DNA from: Lindgomyces ingoldianus
Taxonomy: Eukaryota > Ascomycota > Dothideomycetes > Pleosporales > Lindgomycetaceae
DNA length: 64,000 nt
Assembly: GCF_010093535.1 (NCBI RefSeq)
Contig: NW_022985246.1
Location: forward strand, 13,819 to 77,818
Reading direction: 5' to 3'
Shown: piece by piece, positions 35,504-49,751 of the stretch
Layout: every line of letters starts with the position of its first letter
How positions within the stretch are numbered: position 1 is the first letter of the stretch
Made by a program: the position numbers and the translations under genes
Notes under the pieces: generated by a model
What the model was told of the DNA's origin: nothing
The model's database searches: none
Seen by the model: only the letters and a program-made list of their open reading frames with translations

Positions 35504-36275
35504 TAAAGACAGAGTCTAATTTACATGTAAGTAGCTATAAATCTCTATTTAGTTACCTAACAAAAAGCAGAAAACCTGTCTGTATAATACTGTTTAGAGG
35601 TATTATATAAATAGTAGTGCTTGTTTAACGCTAGAAGGTCTGTTTTATTTTTTTACATAAAGCTGTTTAGAGGCAGCGTACAACAAAAAGTAAGACAGCG
35701 CGCAACAACGCATAATTAACTACTATAAAGCAACAAGCAACGCTAGCTCTATCTATAACTAGCTAACATAACATATTAACATATAACTAATACATATCTT
35801 TTGTAGGCATCTTAGCAAAGACCCTAGTAAAGTAGACAAACATTAAAGATTAGGTAAATAAGATTAAACTATTAGATAACACACTTAAAAAGAAGCTTAA
35901 TTTATACGCAGCTAACTTAATTATAAAACTCTGCATGTTAAGCGCAACAGACATATGTACGCTTAAGAACTTTTAGAACAACTTTATAAAGTAAGAGCTT
36001 ATATACTTTAGAGATCTTAGCTAACTATTTTTATAAAAACTAATTACTACCTTATAAAATAAGAGCATTAGTTTTAAGAAAGATAAAATAAAGGCTATTA
36101 CACTATATAAACTTATAAAAAAAGAACACGCTTTTACTATTCTATTAAACTATTGTACTAAACTATTACTACTAGTGTTAGTTCTAACGCAATAAAGAAT
36201 GTTTCTGTATAAATTACCTGCAGACCTAATACTTCTTCTGTAATTAGTATAACTACCTTGTAATAGCTTACTGTA

Positions 36276-37605
36276 CAGTCGCCTACCAAAAGTAATTGGC
36301 CACTTTAGCGAGAGGCCTAGGCTACCCCACAATGCTTTAATTTTAATTAATTGTAACTTAATTAAATTACCACCTTTTTTAATAGTTACAAAAGCAAATA
36401 AAACCTCGCGTAAAGAGCTATCTAAGTCTACTGTTAAGACAATATAGCAATTCCACCTCTACAGCGTGAGCGCTAGCAAAATTTCAAGTCATCTCAGCAT
36501 TCCTAAGTTAACAGTTACATATAACATCCGCCGGCTGCGCAAGCAGCCCTAGCCTATCTATATAAAAGCCCTGCGTATAGGCTAGCCTCTAAAGCTTAAC
36601 AAACGCGCTAAAAGGCATTTAATTTACTAGGCAGTAAATAATCCCTTTGCTACACTCTAGACTATTGCAACACTGTCTAAGACCCACTGCTGCATCTATG
36701 CTAGTACTGTAAAGAGATACCTTGCAAAACATAAGTACTACACCTTCTGTCTGCGTTACAAGCCTTAGCTCTTAGCTGTACACAAAGAAAAATAACTCTG
36801 CTTTACTTAAATCTATTAATATAACAAGAGCAGTAACGTGGCTTGCGTAGCCTATTATAATAAAGTAACATTTAAAGTTAGCTTAGACACTAGACCTCTA
36901 TATGTACGTTAGCAGCATAGAAAAGCGTACAAGAGTTAGTACCTAAAGCCTATATTTAAGTCTAGAAGAACTACAGTCTCTATATTTAGTGTAATCTCTC
37001 TTAATTTTAAATTAGAGCTGTTTATTAACTAAAAAGGCAAGCAGAACAATGCTAGCAAATACTATTAGATTCTGCATAATGTTAGCATCCTATTCTATAA
37101 GCAGCTTACAGAGAAACGCGGTATTAGCATATAGATGCAGGATAGAGCCCCTATTCATACTGCAAAGGCTACCTAAAAGTATATAGACAACTATAGCATA
37201 ATACAGATAGATTAGCTTTTATAAAGTCCTAATTTAAACCTAATTAAGAACCTCTAGCAGATTATAAAGCTCTGTATTTTAAAGCAACAAGAATATATTA
37301 CTATTTACAAGCAGATAGTAGATATCCTTAAAAAGAAATAGGCAAAGATTACACTAGCTAATTATAGAAAGAGTATCCTAAGCTAGTTAAAGCGCATAAA
37401 GGAAGTTATCTAAAACAAAGGCAGGTTAACTTACTATTAATTAACTATAACGCTAGAAGATAGGCCTTAACACAGGCTTCTTATAGAACTAAAAATCTTT
37501 TAATTTAGGTAGTAATTAGTTAAGTAACCTCTTTTCTAAATAGGCTGACTATACCCCTGCAGGGCTTAGATTGTTAAGTAGCTAATAACTTTTAGTAGGC
37601 GACTG
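36276..37605 (+). mobile_element. Complete Tc1/mariner-type DNA transposon, degenerate
   Basis: The terminal inverted repeats start CAGTCGCCTAC at 36276 and end GTAGGCGACTG at 37605; about 26 bp match with few differences, and TA flanks both ends. Length 1330 bp is typical. The transposase relic reads left to right: an HTH region near 36500-36760, a SVISL-like block near 36990, an IQDRAPIHTAKAT stretch (from DNAPIHTA) near 37140, and SPNLNPIENLW near 37220, the usual end of a Tc1 DDE domain. Stops interrupt it. Confidence 0.9.
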
Positions 37606-37893
37606 TACAAGAGCATAACTAGGCAGCTACATATTCCTGTAGCCACAGCTCTGCATAAGATTCCCTAAAGCTTGTACCTACTATATATAATTTAATTACT
37701 ATATAATCTATACTAACTTCTACCTACACAAGATATTACAGTAGAGAACTTTACACCTAAGAAAGTTATATAATTCTAGAAGGCATAAAAAAAAAGAATA
37801 ACTATATAAAGCAACTATATAATATTCTAGCTAACAAGGCTATAGTATTTATTAAGCTCTGCTAACACCTTACTATTTATAAGGCCTTATACG

Positions 37894-38424
37894 TGTCAGA
37901 TTGAAGCACTGTTTCTAGGCTTCCTAAGATGAATGATGGGTTTGGATATGATATATGGGATGATTGATTGATTGTATTAATCGTGTTGATTTATTGATTC
38001 TTTTTCTGCTCTACTCGTGTTGCTCGGCTTTTTGTTCTGCCGATCCGAGTCCCTCGCGCACTAGCCCTATGCGCGACCAGCTTGCAACATGCTGCAATTT
38101 GCTGCAAAATGCTGTAACATGCTGCAATTTGCTGCAAAATGCTGTAACATGCTGCAATTTGCTGCAATTTGCTGCAATTTGCTGCAACATGTTGCAAAAT
38201 GCTGCAATTTGCTGCAACATGCTGTAAAATGCTGCAATTTGCTGCAACATGCTGCAAAATGCTGCAAAATGCTGCAAAATGCTGCAAAATGCTGCAAAAT
38301 GCTGCAAAATGCTGCAAAATGCAGCAATTTGCAGCAACATACTGTTCGAGCTTATTGCTCGTACTATGTAGCAGCTTTCGTCAAACGTTCCTCCTGTGTT
38401 GACAGTAGGTGCGCATATCTGACA
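37894..38424 (+). mobile_element. Solo LTR (531 bp) with expanded 10-bp minisatellite
   Basis: It begins TGTCAGATT, ends ATCTGACA and has ATACG duplicated at 37889-37893 and 38425-38429. It is 201 bp longer than the copy at 21118-21447, almost all of it from minisatellite expansion. Confidence 0.88.
38081..38340 (+). repeat. 10-bp minisatellite, 26 units
   Basis: Variants of GCTGCAAnnT (AAT, ATT and CAT endings) in exact 10-bp register. Because 10 is not a multiple of 3, all three frames on each strand stay open over a 30-bp period and give repetitive phantom proteins rich in CNMLQFAA-like or FCSILQH-like units. They are not genes. Confidence 0.95.
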
Positions 38425-41139
38425 ATACGCAAGCATCTTCTCTAATATTCTTAAAGGCTGTGTACACATGTTCTACCTTTACAATATTAGCCCTAAGAAG
38501 ATGTAGAGAGTCTTATACAAACAGCTTAGCAATTACTTTAATACTAACATAAATTATAACTAGTATTAGACAGATTAGATAATAATAAGCTTTACATAAA
38601 TTAAGTAAAAAAACTTTATAAAAACTTTACATAAAGCTTTTAAAGCTATAATTAATAAACTTACTTTTATGTAAAGAGCTTTTAGTCTATAATTCTAAAG
38701 TAAGATACTACTTTACACTACTATTATATAAGTATGCTAAGAATAACTTAAACTTAAATAAGCAATGTTCTTAATTAAGCCTACATATAAAGCACTATAT
38801 AGTAACCTTTATTTAGCACTTTAGGTTATAATTAATTAGTAGAATAATGTATTCTTGAATAAGCTAAAAGACATGTACTACACTAATAAAAGATATAACT
38901 TTTCTTATATAATTAGCTTCTAACAACATAGAAAAAGTCTAAAAAGATATAAAAGACTATTTAAATTACACTTTTTTATATAATTAAAGTAATGCTTTGT
39001 CTGCTATAAAGAAGAATGTTAGTTAATAAATTATCTTTACATAGATTAATCTTATGCAAAACGCTAGTACATCTCTTTATACAAAAGATTCTATAATAAA
39101 ACCCTAACATGTAAAAAAGTAAGCGTGTACATTTAAAAATTTAAACGTAAACTAAAGCAGAAAAAAAAAGAAGTTATATAATAATAACTTAAATAAAAAA
39201 AAAGGTAAGAAGATTATTAACTACCTTACCTTTACTACATTTCTCTACTGTGCAACAGCAGAGGACATATACAGCCTAGAACCTAAAGGATACGCAGAAC
39301 AGTTTATTCTTAAAGATTAATATTATATAGTATACTAAAGTAAACTATAGAATACTAGCGCTATAAGAATTTCTACTATAAAAAAGTTATAACTTAAAGT
39401 ATACTTATAAAAATTCTTTTATATAAAAGTAGACTAGACACTAAATAAGAAAAGTATTAGCTTTAAAAAATAAAAATTAATAAGATTAATTAGTACTATA
39501 TAAATTACTAATCTAGTTAGTAGTGTTACATATTATATACTAGATACACTAACACTCTTCTTACTGTCTCTTGCTAACATAGACTAGATAAATGCGTACT
39601 TTAACAACATACAGAATGTAATTATATAAAGCAATAAAATTAAGGTCCTAGTTATATATAAATAAAGTTACTTATTTTTTAATGTATAAAAAAAAGAATT
39701 AATGTCTTTTTTTATAAAACATAAACTTTAACAACTGCATAGAAGGTTTAGCTATCTCTATACAGAACAGCTTTACATAATGCTTAAAAACGCTAGACAC
39801 AACACTAATCTTTTTATACTTAAAAAGATTAAGAAGTTCTACTATATATATTAGCTACATAACTTAGCACTATAAAGATTTAAGTTTATAATTAAAAATA
39901 ATTTATACTTTAATTATAAAATAGTAATTAATGTTATATAAATTAGTAACTAAGACGTACTATATGTAATTAACACAGATACATTATTCTAAGCAGCAAC
40001 TTTCTTAAAATTAATGTCTATATAAGATACCTAAAATGTGCTTTACAAGTGTTAGATTAACACATATTAAGGCCTACCTAATTATATTATACATAACTCT
40101 AGTATAAACTTTGCATCTAAAGATTTCTAGAATTATGTAAAAATTATAAGAGTAATGTGTTAACAAATGCTAGTAGAAGCCTATTAGGCTATAGAGAAGA
40201 TTAAGCGCGTGCATGTACTACTGCAACATGCATACAACATCCTCTATACAGAATTAGATAATTATATAAATAATAAATTAATGTTATAAATAGCTATTAA
40301 AGCTTTAAATAATATAGTAGGACTAAACAGTTTTATACCTACATTACTTATATTTAGAATGTACCTAAGAATTAACATAGATTCTACACTATCCTCTAAC
40401 ATTACTACACAAGCTAATGCTGTACAAAAGGTAATAAAAATGCTTTAGAGTAAAAGGGTAAAAGTTAATATTAATTATATAATTAACACTTAAAATAGCC
40501 TAACATTATATAAAGTCTTAAATCTTCTACTTAGTTCTAAGGTAAAGACATAGCAAAAGAAAAAGGGATAAACAAGACTATATATAGTAAAGAAAATTAA
40601 AGCCTTAGACATTATTATTAACATAAAAAATAGTTTAGTAAGACTCTAATATACGTAAGTTATGCTATATTATTATATAAAAGATAAAAATAAACCTGCA
40701 TAAGAACTACTAAATCTAGATAAACTAGCCCTAGTATAAAGGAATCTTTTATAAGCATAAAAAAAAGGTTGTCTACACAAGTAACTAACCTTAATTAATA
40801 GACTACACAAAACAGCTCTTTAAGTAGTATTAAATTTATTGTACAAACTAGAACTATAACTAGCTAAAAAAGGCTATAAAAGACTACATAAAAATTCTAT
40901 ATAAGACATAATGTTTTTAACTTAGAAAAAAAAGAATAACTACGCTTTAGTAATTAAGCTTTATATAGACAGTGTAATTATAACACCTAAAAAACTATTT
41001 AAAGAATTAGACTATATAGAAATAAAGAGTCTAATTATAGGCAGCATGTTTAAGGTACTTTTATATAATTTATTAGTTTATAAGGGATAGATTTTTAACC
41101 TTTATCTTATATATAAAGTTAAAAGAAAATTAACATAGC

Positions 41140-44100
41140 TGTCTGTACGCAGCAGCAGCGTCGCGGCCTGGATACGAGCGATCGCGCACGAGCAGGATCA
41201 CGTATCTATGTCACATAATGCTTGTGCGCGAACCTCTGTGCGCGAACATCTAGATATCCCCCTTTTCCTCTATATAGAGGAAAGACAAGAGCAATAGAAC
41301 TAGAAACATGTTACCCTTACTTTACCTACCTTGTACGCTGTGCACACTGTACACTACTCTTACTTTTGCTACTTAAGTGCTTATACTATAAGCAGCTAGC
41401 TATTAGAGCTTATTTAACACTAATTAGTAGTTAATTTAATTAACTATAAATTAGTAAGAGTAATAATAAAGTACTTACACTTTATAAAGTACTTTATTTT
41501 GTTACTTATTCTTTAGAAAGAGTAATAGCAAAGTACTTACGCCTTATAAGGTACTTTATTTAGTTACTTATCCCTTAAAATAGCAGATTAATCCTTTGCA
41601 TTATACAGCAAGCTCTGCTACTATATAAAGTAAAAAGGAGATAGTGTAAGACACACACTAAAGCTACTAAAGCTGCACAACCTAGCAGCTAGACAATAGC
41701 ATATTAATCCTTTACATTATACAGCAAGCTCTGCTACTGTACAAAGTAAGAAGAAGATAGTATAAGGCGCACACTAAAGCTATTAAAGCTGCACAACCTA
41801 GCAGCTAGACAACAGCAGTACCTGCATAATCTACTAGAAAAGTAATTAACTATACTATTATAATAAAATTCTATTAGCAACTAATAACTCTATGTAATAA
41901 TAGAAAAAATAAGAAATAATTTCTATTATATAAATAACTTACAAAAGACATAGAGATATTAAAGGCAACACTATAGAACAAAACTAGCCTAGAGTACTAA
42001 AATAATAAGATTAACATGTTAAAAGCTTTAATAAGCCTACAGACTTAATTATACATAAGTTATGTAATTACTAATCTACATATAATAACTTAGAAAAGCG
42101 CTACTTTTTTAAGTGTGTACATAGAGGATTTTAAAAAATAGACACTATAAGACTTTTTAGCACTTAGCTACACATTTAAAAGGGAGCTTATATAAGTGCT
42201 AAAGGACAAAGGAATTACACTATAGCTAGGCACTAAAGGTACCTAAGCCTAGAAGCTGTATAATATAGTATAAAAAAAGGTAATTACACTAGAAAAGCTT
42301 TATATATAACCTTTATTACTATATAAGGCTCTACATAGAAGCAGACTAAACATAATGCTACTATTAACACTAAACATACTAGCATTACCTGCTTCTACAC
42401 CTTAGCTAGCACTACACTAATTACTGTACAAACAATACATGCCACTCTACCTAACGCCTGCTCCACACCCTTAATTGTACACACCACCGCCTGCAGTAGT
42501 GTATGCACTACTAATACTACCTGCACAATCTATACTACATTACAACCTGTATAAACTTCTACTCTAGAGGGAAACTGCTAAAGAAAAACTTTTAGTAGAC
42601 AAAATTATATAATTTTAATAAGTATAAAAAAAAATAATAACTATATAAGTTAACTATATAACATTTTTGTAAATAAAATAAGAATTTTTATTAATTTATG
42701 TTAATAGCTAGATATCTAGAAAACTTAGTACACAGACATCTTTCTAGATATCCTAAAAAGTTAGGTAAATATGTACTATATGCACAACATAGGCTCTAGA
42801 CATAACTAGAAGCATTTATACAACACCTTAAGTAGTTACTTTAACACTAATATAAACTATAGCTAGTACTAGATAAACTAGACAATAATAACTTTTACAT
42901 AATGCTAATAAAAAGAACTTTAACAAGAGTTTATATAAAGTTTTTAAAATAATAATTAATAAGCTTACACTTACATAAAAAGCACTAAAAATAAAATTCT
43001 AAAAAGATGTTTTACTGCACACTACTATTATATAAGCCTGTTAAGAATAACTAGAACTAGAACATGCTATGTTTACTATTAAGCCCTTATGCAAAGCCTT
43101 ATTTAGTAACTTACAGGCATTACTCTAAGTTACTATAGACTAAAGGGCAAACTAATACCTCTAGAAACTGCCTAATGCATACTACATAGACTACTAATAT
43201 AACTCTACATAATAAAAGTCTGCATAATAAAAAAGAAGCTTCCCTTTATATAAAAGAGAACAACATAGAAAATCTCTATTTAGGTTTAGGCTATAATCTA
43301 GAGATAACTACACACAGATAAAGAAGTACTTTGTCTACTATAAAAAAAATTATTAGTTATTAAACTACCTTTATAATAACTATACATAAGCAAAGAACTA
43401 GTACATTACCTTATATAAAGATTTCTATAATAAGACCTTATTATATAAAGCTATTACCTTATACATCTAAAACTTTAAAGGTTACCCTAAAGAAAAAAAT
43501 AATTTATATAATATAAAGGAAATAAAATAAAAAGGTAAAGATGCTAAAAAAGCTGTTAACTACTTTACCTCTACTGCCTATCTACACTGTGCAACAGAAG
43601 AGGACATCTACAGCATTAAACCTAAAGAATATGCTAAGCAGTTTATCCTTAATAACTAATACTATACAGTATACTAAAGCAAACTATAGAATATAGGCGT
43701 AGTAAAGATTTCTACTGTTAGTAAGTTCTAACTTAAGGTGTACATATAAGAGAACTTATATATAAAAATTAATTAAATACTTAGCTAAACAGATATTAGC
43801 TTTAAAGGCTAGACACTAAAGAAATTAATTAGTACTATATAAATTTAGAACTTAATTAGTCTAGTTATATACTATATTTTAGAGACTTTAACACTATTTC
43901 TGCTATTACTAGCAAATGCTAACTAACTTAGGGCATACTTTAATAATATTCTAAATATTATTATACATAAAGACAAAACTACTATACTTATTATATAAAA
44001 ATAAAGACACTTTTTTTTTAATGTTAGTAAGAAAGAATTTATGTCTTTCTTTACTAAATTAGAACTTTACTGCCTCTACTACTAATTTAGACACCCCTGC

Positions 44101-47100
44101 ATAAAGAGACTCTAGAAGATGCTAACTAGCGCTAGCTATAATGTTAATGCTGTAGTGCTAGAAGAGATTAAGAAGTTCTACTACCTTTGCTAATTATATA
44201 ACTAGGCCTTATAAAAATTTAAGTTTATAATTAAGAATAACACCTACTTTAACTATAAAGTTATTATTAATGTTATATAAATTAATAATAAAGATGTCTT
44301 ACATGTTATTAATATAGACATATTATTTTAGGCTACTACATTCCTAAAATCTATGTCTACACAAGATACCTAGGATGCACTATGCAAATGCTAAATTAAC
44401 ACCTATTAAGGACTTCTAGACTACATTATGCATAACTTTAGTATAAACTTTGCTTTAGAGGATTTTTAAGCTTATACAAAAATTATAGGAGCTACATGTA
44501 AGCAGATGCCTATAAAAGCATATTAGGCAGTTAAAAAGGTTAAGCGCGCACACACACTTCTTTAATAAGTGTTTAACATCCTAAAAACTAAGCTAGGTAA
44601 CTATACAGATAATAAGGCTATCCTGCAGATAGCAGTTAAAGCTTTAAACAACACAGCTAGCCTACGTAGTCTAGTACCTACGCTGCTAGTCTTTAAGGCA
44701 TACCTAAGAATTAACCTAAACTCTCTACTATTACTAGACATTATTACATAAGTAAGCGCTATATAAAAGGTAATAAAGATACTTTAAAAGGACTATGTAA
44801 AAGTAAACATTAATTATATAATTAATACTTATAATAGCCTTATAACATATAAAGTTCTTAACCTCCCCCTTAGCTTAGAGATTATAGCATAAAAAGAGAA
44901 GAAAGGCTAAACTAGCCTATACAAAATTAAAAGCATTAAAAAAAGAGACATTATTATTAAAAAAAAAATAGCCTACTAAAGCTCTAATATACATAAGTTA
45001 AACTATACTATAAAAAAAAAAAATAACTTACCTATAATAAATAACCTAGATAAACTAATCCCTGTATAAAAAGATTCTCTAAAGAAAAGAAAGAAAAAAC
45101 AGCTTTATAAAAATGTTATAAAGGCAAAACTAAAGCCTACTATAGACTAAGCCCCTTAGAATAGCAATGCTGCACTAGTGCAAAAGAAAGATATAAATAC
45201 TAGAAAAAGTAAAAGGTAAAGAAAACCTGTATAAAGTCTAGACTAAGTATTTCTAACCTAGAAAAAGAAGAATAATTAGGCCCTATTTATTAAGCTCTAT
45301 ATAAACAGTGTAATTACTACACTTAAAAAACTATTTAAAAAATTAAACTATATAGAGATAAATACTTTAATTACTAACAGCACTTTTTAGGTTATAGTGT
45401 ATAACTTAATAAAGCATAAAAGTTAGATTTTTAACCTTTGCTTTATATAAGAAGTAAAAGGTAAAATAACTTAACTATATAAAAAATCCTACCTAGTGTT
45501 TACTAGCTACTTAGACAAAGAAAAGAGAGAAATCCTTACCTAGTTACTAACTATTTAGAGGATAAGCTAAAGACTACTTTTAGCTATAAAAGCAAGCCTA
45601 AAAGCTACATATAGAATGCATTTTAAACTATGTAATATTATATAAGTATATATTTAATTAACAGATAAGCTTATACGCACACTATACATAAAGCTACTAA
45701 AGAAGATGCGCTAGAGCTTTCTACTAAATATAATACTCTAGGTTATACAACTCTTATATAAAGCTGCTAAATTAGAACTGTATTAGTTTAAAACATACTA
45801 TAACTACTATAAAGAAAAGCTATATATGCATATCTCTTTATATAACTCTTACCTCTTAATTACTAATAAAGGAGAGCACACTTTTAGTATTACTAGCCTA
45901 TAAATAGATAACACTTTAAGCATTATAATAAAAGATTTTATGCAAAAAAAAAAAAAACTGTAAAAAGCAAAGTTCTATATAAAAAGTAAGACTATTTTAG
46001 CAAAGAAGCAGCCTATTAAGTTTAATAGTAAAAGAATTAAGCTTACACATAACATAGTAGTTTTTACTTAAAAAAGATAAGTAAGCTACCTTTATATAAT
46101 TAACCTAGAGAACAAGAATGCTGCATAATAATATGTTAAGTAACATGTAAAAAAGGCATACATTGCATCTATGTGTTAACTAGAGGTAGTATTTAACCTA
46201 TCTATTACTACATAAACTATAGACTTTTTGCATAATAATATTAACACACTTAACATATAAATCTAATAGTAGATAGATAATAGTAAGTATAGTCTTACCT
46301 TTCTACTATTACAGCTTAATTATGTAAAGCTATTTATCTTTATAGATAGATTATTTACTAATAATAAAAACCTTAGCTTATAGCTAGAATTTTTAATTAT
46401 ATTAAGTAATAAAGACTATATAAAGCAAAGTAACTACTTTAAAATACTAGGCAACATTATACACTAGAATTCTACTAAGTGTAAAAGAGTAACTAAGAGT
46501 GTTCTTACTAGTAAACTATATAAAATAGTTAGAGAGTTTAATAATATAATTACCTTTAGTATAACTCTACAGCAAATTATATAAATGCTTAAACTGCTAC
46601 TAATCCTAGTAGTAATCTATATAGATTTAAAGTTTTTATATAATTGCCTTATTAAGCTAGGCACTACTAGTAAAAAGTAACTTATAATTAATATTATATT
46701 ACTTTATAAATTGTACAAGAAGAGAGAAATTACTAAGATTAAGTAAATTAATAGTAAAAACAACTTAGTAAATGCATGTATAAAAAAAACACTAAACTAG
46801 GCTTTTTAATTATTAGTCCTAACTAACTGCCTCTCTGTCTAGATAGAAGCATCTGTAGACTAGCTAGATCCTGTGCGCAAAGATGCCTTAGACTAACTAG
46901 ACTAATAACGCCTTTATATAAAGCCTATTTCTTTTTGTTTTATTTTCTTTTATATTATACACACTTATCTTTCTTATTATAAGGATCTGTCACTGTACAA
47001 AAAAGAAGAAAAGAGCTAAGAGATTGTACAGCAAGGCTTAAAAAGTAAAGAATAAAGAAGAAAAAAGCTATTTACATAGCACAACTAGCTTATCCTAACG

Positions 47101-47513
47101 CACAGCATTACTAAGGCAAGTCCTAACAAATAGGGTAGAGTAAAAGTAGAATATAATTAGATAGACCTACATAGACAGAAGGAAGGTAACGCGTACAGAA
47201 GGTAACTTTTTAGACAAAAAGAAAAGTTGCTAGTGTCTGTACACAGCAGCAGCGTTGCGGCCTAGATACAAGCAATCGCGCACAAGCAGGATCACATATC
47301 TATGTTACATAATGCTTGTGCGTAAACTTCTATGCGTAAACATCTAAATATCCCCTTTTTCCTCTGTATAAAGAAAAGACAAGAGTAATAAAACTAGAAA
47401 CATATTGCCCTTACCTTACCTACCTTGTACACTGTGCACACTGTACACTACTCTTACTCTTGCTACTTAAGTGCTTATACTATAAGCAGCTAGCTGTCAG
47501 AGCCTATTTAACA
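41140..47513 (+). mobile_element. Second full-length copy of the 280-bp-LTR copia
   Basis: LTRs 41140-41419 and 47234-47513, both 280 bp, with ATAGC duplicated outside. The interior aligns throughout with 14660-20471, including the integrase relic at 44569-44751. RIP-type changes differ between the two copies, so they decayed independently. Confidence 0.93.
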
Positions 47514-49142
47514 ATAGCTATATAAAAAATTAAGACTAGTATTTACCAAACATTTTAATAAGAAAAAAAAAAGATGCTTACATAGTTTCTTATAATTTAA
47601 AAAATAAGTTAAAGGTTAATTTTAGCTATTAGCTTATTACTAATAGCTTTATACAGTATGCACTATAAGCTACATAATATTACTTAAGTGTATATATAGT
47701 TAATAAACAAAGTTATATAAACATTATTTACATAACTACTAAGAGAACTCTAAAAGAGCTTTTCTTTGCGCATAATATTTAGAGTTATATAACTACTATA
47801 TAGCGCAGTAGAATCTAGCTTATATTAGTTTAAGACATACTATAACTACTATAAGAATAAACTTTACATAGAAACCTTCTTATACAATCTATGCCTATTA
47901 ATTACATATAAAGGCATAAAAACATTTAGAGTTATAAGGCTGTAAATAGACAACACTTTTAGTATTATTATAACTAATTTTATATAACATAAAGAAAAAA
48001 AGCTGCAGAAGGCTAAGCTCTATATAAAACTTAAGATAATATTATTATATAAATAGCTTATAAAATTTAATAAAGAAAAAATCTAGCTTATATAAAATAA
48101 AACTATAATTTTATTAACTTAAAAAGAATAAGCTAAGAACCTCTATATAGTAGACCTAAACATAGAGGATGCTACATAGAAGTACATTAAACAGCGCGCA
48201 CTAGGTGCCTATATTGCGTCTGTATGTTAACCTAAGGCAGCATTTAACCTGTCTACTACTACTTAAGTTGTGTTACTGTTATATAATAATATTAAAGCAT
48301 TAGACATATAAATTTAATAGTAAATTAATAACTAAAATTAAAAATTATTATATGTACTACTTAATCTCTTTTATATAAAGTTGTTTATCTTTACTAATAA
48401 ATTATTTATAAATAATAAGAACTTAAGTTTATAGCTTAGTTTTTTTATTATTTTTAAAATAAAGCAGCGCACTAGAAACTTATATAACTTTAAAATTATA
48501 AGTAATATTATACACTAGAACTCTTTTAAGTGTAAACAAGTTACCTGCTCTGTACTAGCTAGTAAATTATATAAAATAGTAAGAGGATTTAACTGCGTAA
48601 TTGCACTAAGCACAACAATTAACTAGATTATATGTATGCTTAGACTACCTCTAATACTTATTATACTATGCATAGACTTAAGATCTCTGTATAAATGTCT
48701 TATAAAGCTTAGTATAATAAATAAAAAAAGGCTTATAATTAATATTATGTTAATTTAAAAATTATATAAGAAAAAAGAGATTATAAAAATTAAGTAAATT
48801 AATAAAAAAAACAACCTAGCAGATGCTTATATAAAGAAGGCGCTAAACTCTACCTTTAAGAAACTAGTTTTACACAACTAACTAACTATTAAAGTTAAAG
48901 CATTAGTTAATAGGCTTAGGCCTATACAAAATAATAAATAGAGCGCTGTGCTGTAAAGGCTTTAGTAGTATAAGCAGGGCAAACTAGGCAAGGTCTATAC
49001 AAAGGAAAAAGAAAAGTTACTAGTGTCTAAATAGTAGTATTTAGATACGCAGTTAGGCGTTACATAACATAGTCTTGTGTCACAGTTGTACGCACAGACA
49101 GATAAATACCCTTTCCTTTGCACAGACTTAGAAAAACAAGAA

Positions 49143-49152
49143 NNNNNNNNNN
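49143..49152. other. Assembly gap (10 N)
   Basis: Ten N within the 3' LTR of the element that starts at 29719. Comparison with the 5' LTR implies about 37 further bases are missing here. Confidence 0.97.
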
Positions 49153-49203
49153 TGCAAACCTCTTTGCTTTGCATAGCTAGCATAGAGTCTATTCAACATT
49201 ATT

Positions 49204-49267
49204 AAAGCCTTTAATATATTAATCTTATTATTTTAGTACTCTAGGCTAGTCTTATTTTGTAGTGTTA
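49204..49267 (-). mobile_element. Continuation of the reverse copia fragment
   Basis: It matches the reverse complement of about 15205-15265 and continues the fragment ending at 29718 once the nested element is removed. Confidence 0.75.
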
Positions 49268-49751
49268 CTTTTACCTTATATAAAAAGTAAAAAGAAAAAT
49301 AACTTAACTATATAAGAAATCCTGCCTAGTGTTTACTAACTACTTAAATAAAAATTTATTTTTTTACTTAATTACTAACTATCTAGAGAATAAGCTAGAG
49401 ACTACTTTTAGCTATAAAAGTAAGCCTGAAAGCTATGTATAAAATGCATTTTAAACTATGTAATATTACATAAGCATATATTTAATTAATAGATAAGCTT
49501 CTACGCACACTATGCACAAAGCTACTAAAAAAAATGCGCTAGAACTTTCTACTAAATATAATCTTCTAAGTTGTATAACCTTTATATAAAGCTATAAAAT
49601 TAGGCCTATATTAGTTTAAAACATACTATAACTACTATAAACAAAAGCTACACTTGCACATCTTTTTATATAACCTTTACTTTTTAATTATAAATAAAAG
49701 AGAGCACACTTTTAGTATAACTAGCTTATAAATAGATAATACTTTATAAAC

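Larger units (their letters stand above)
29719..49198 (+). mobile_element. Second copia-type LTR element, expanded by four nested insertions
   Basis: The 5' LTR is 29719-29930 (212 bp, beginning TATCCG, presumably TGTCCG before RIP) and the 3' LTR 49024-49198, shortened by a 10-N gap. TTATT is duplicated at 29714-29718 and 49199-49203. The interior (29931-30019, 35472-36275, 37606-37893, 38425-41139, 47514-49023) is related to the 280-bp-LTR copia family but clearly diverged. The nested elements are a gypsy, a Tc1/mariner, a solo LTR and a complete copia. No frame is open. Confidence 0.88.

Noticed and set aside
38081..38340. Regular short repeats resembling a CRISPR array
   Set aside because: Contiguous 10-bp units without unique spacers, in a eukaryotic LTR.
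37894..38424. MITE of a DNA transposon
   Set aside because: Inverted ends are only 8 bp, begin TG and end CA, and the duplication is 5 bp, which fits a solo LTR better.
37964..38469. Several overlapping open frames on both strands encoding repetitive proteins
   Set aside because: They come from the 10-bp minisatellite, which stays open in every frame; no start context or family support.
48995..49183. Minus-strand open frame
   Set aside because: It spans an assembly gap of ten N inside an LTR.
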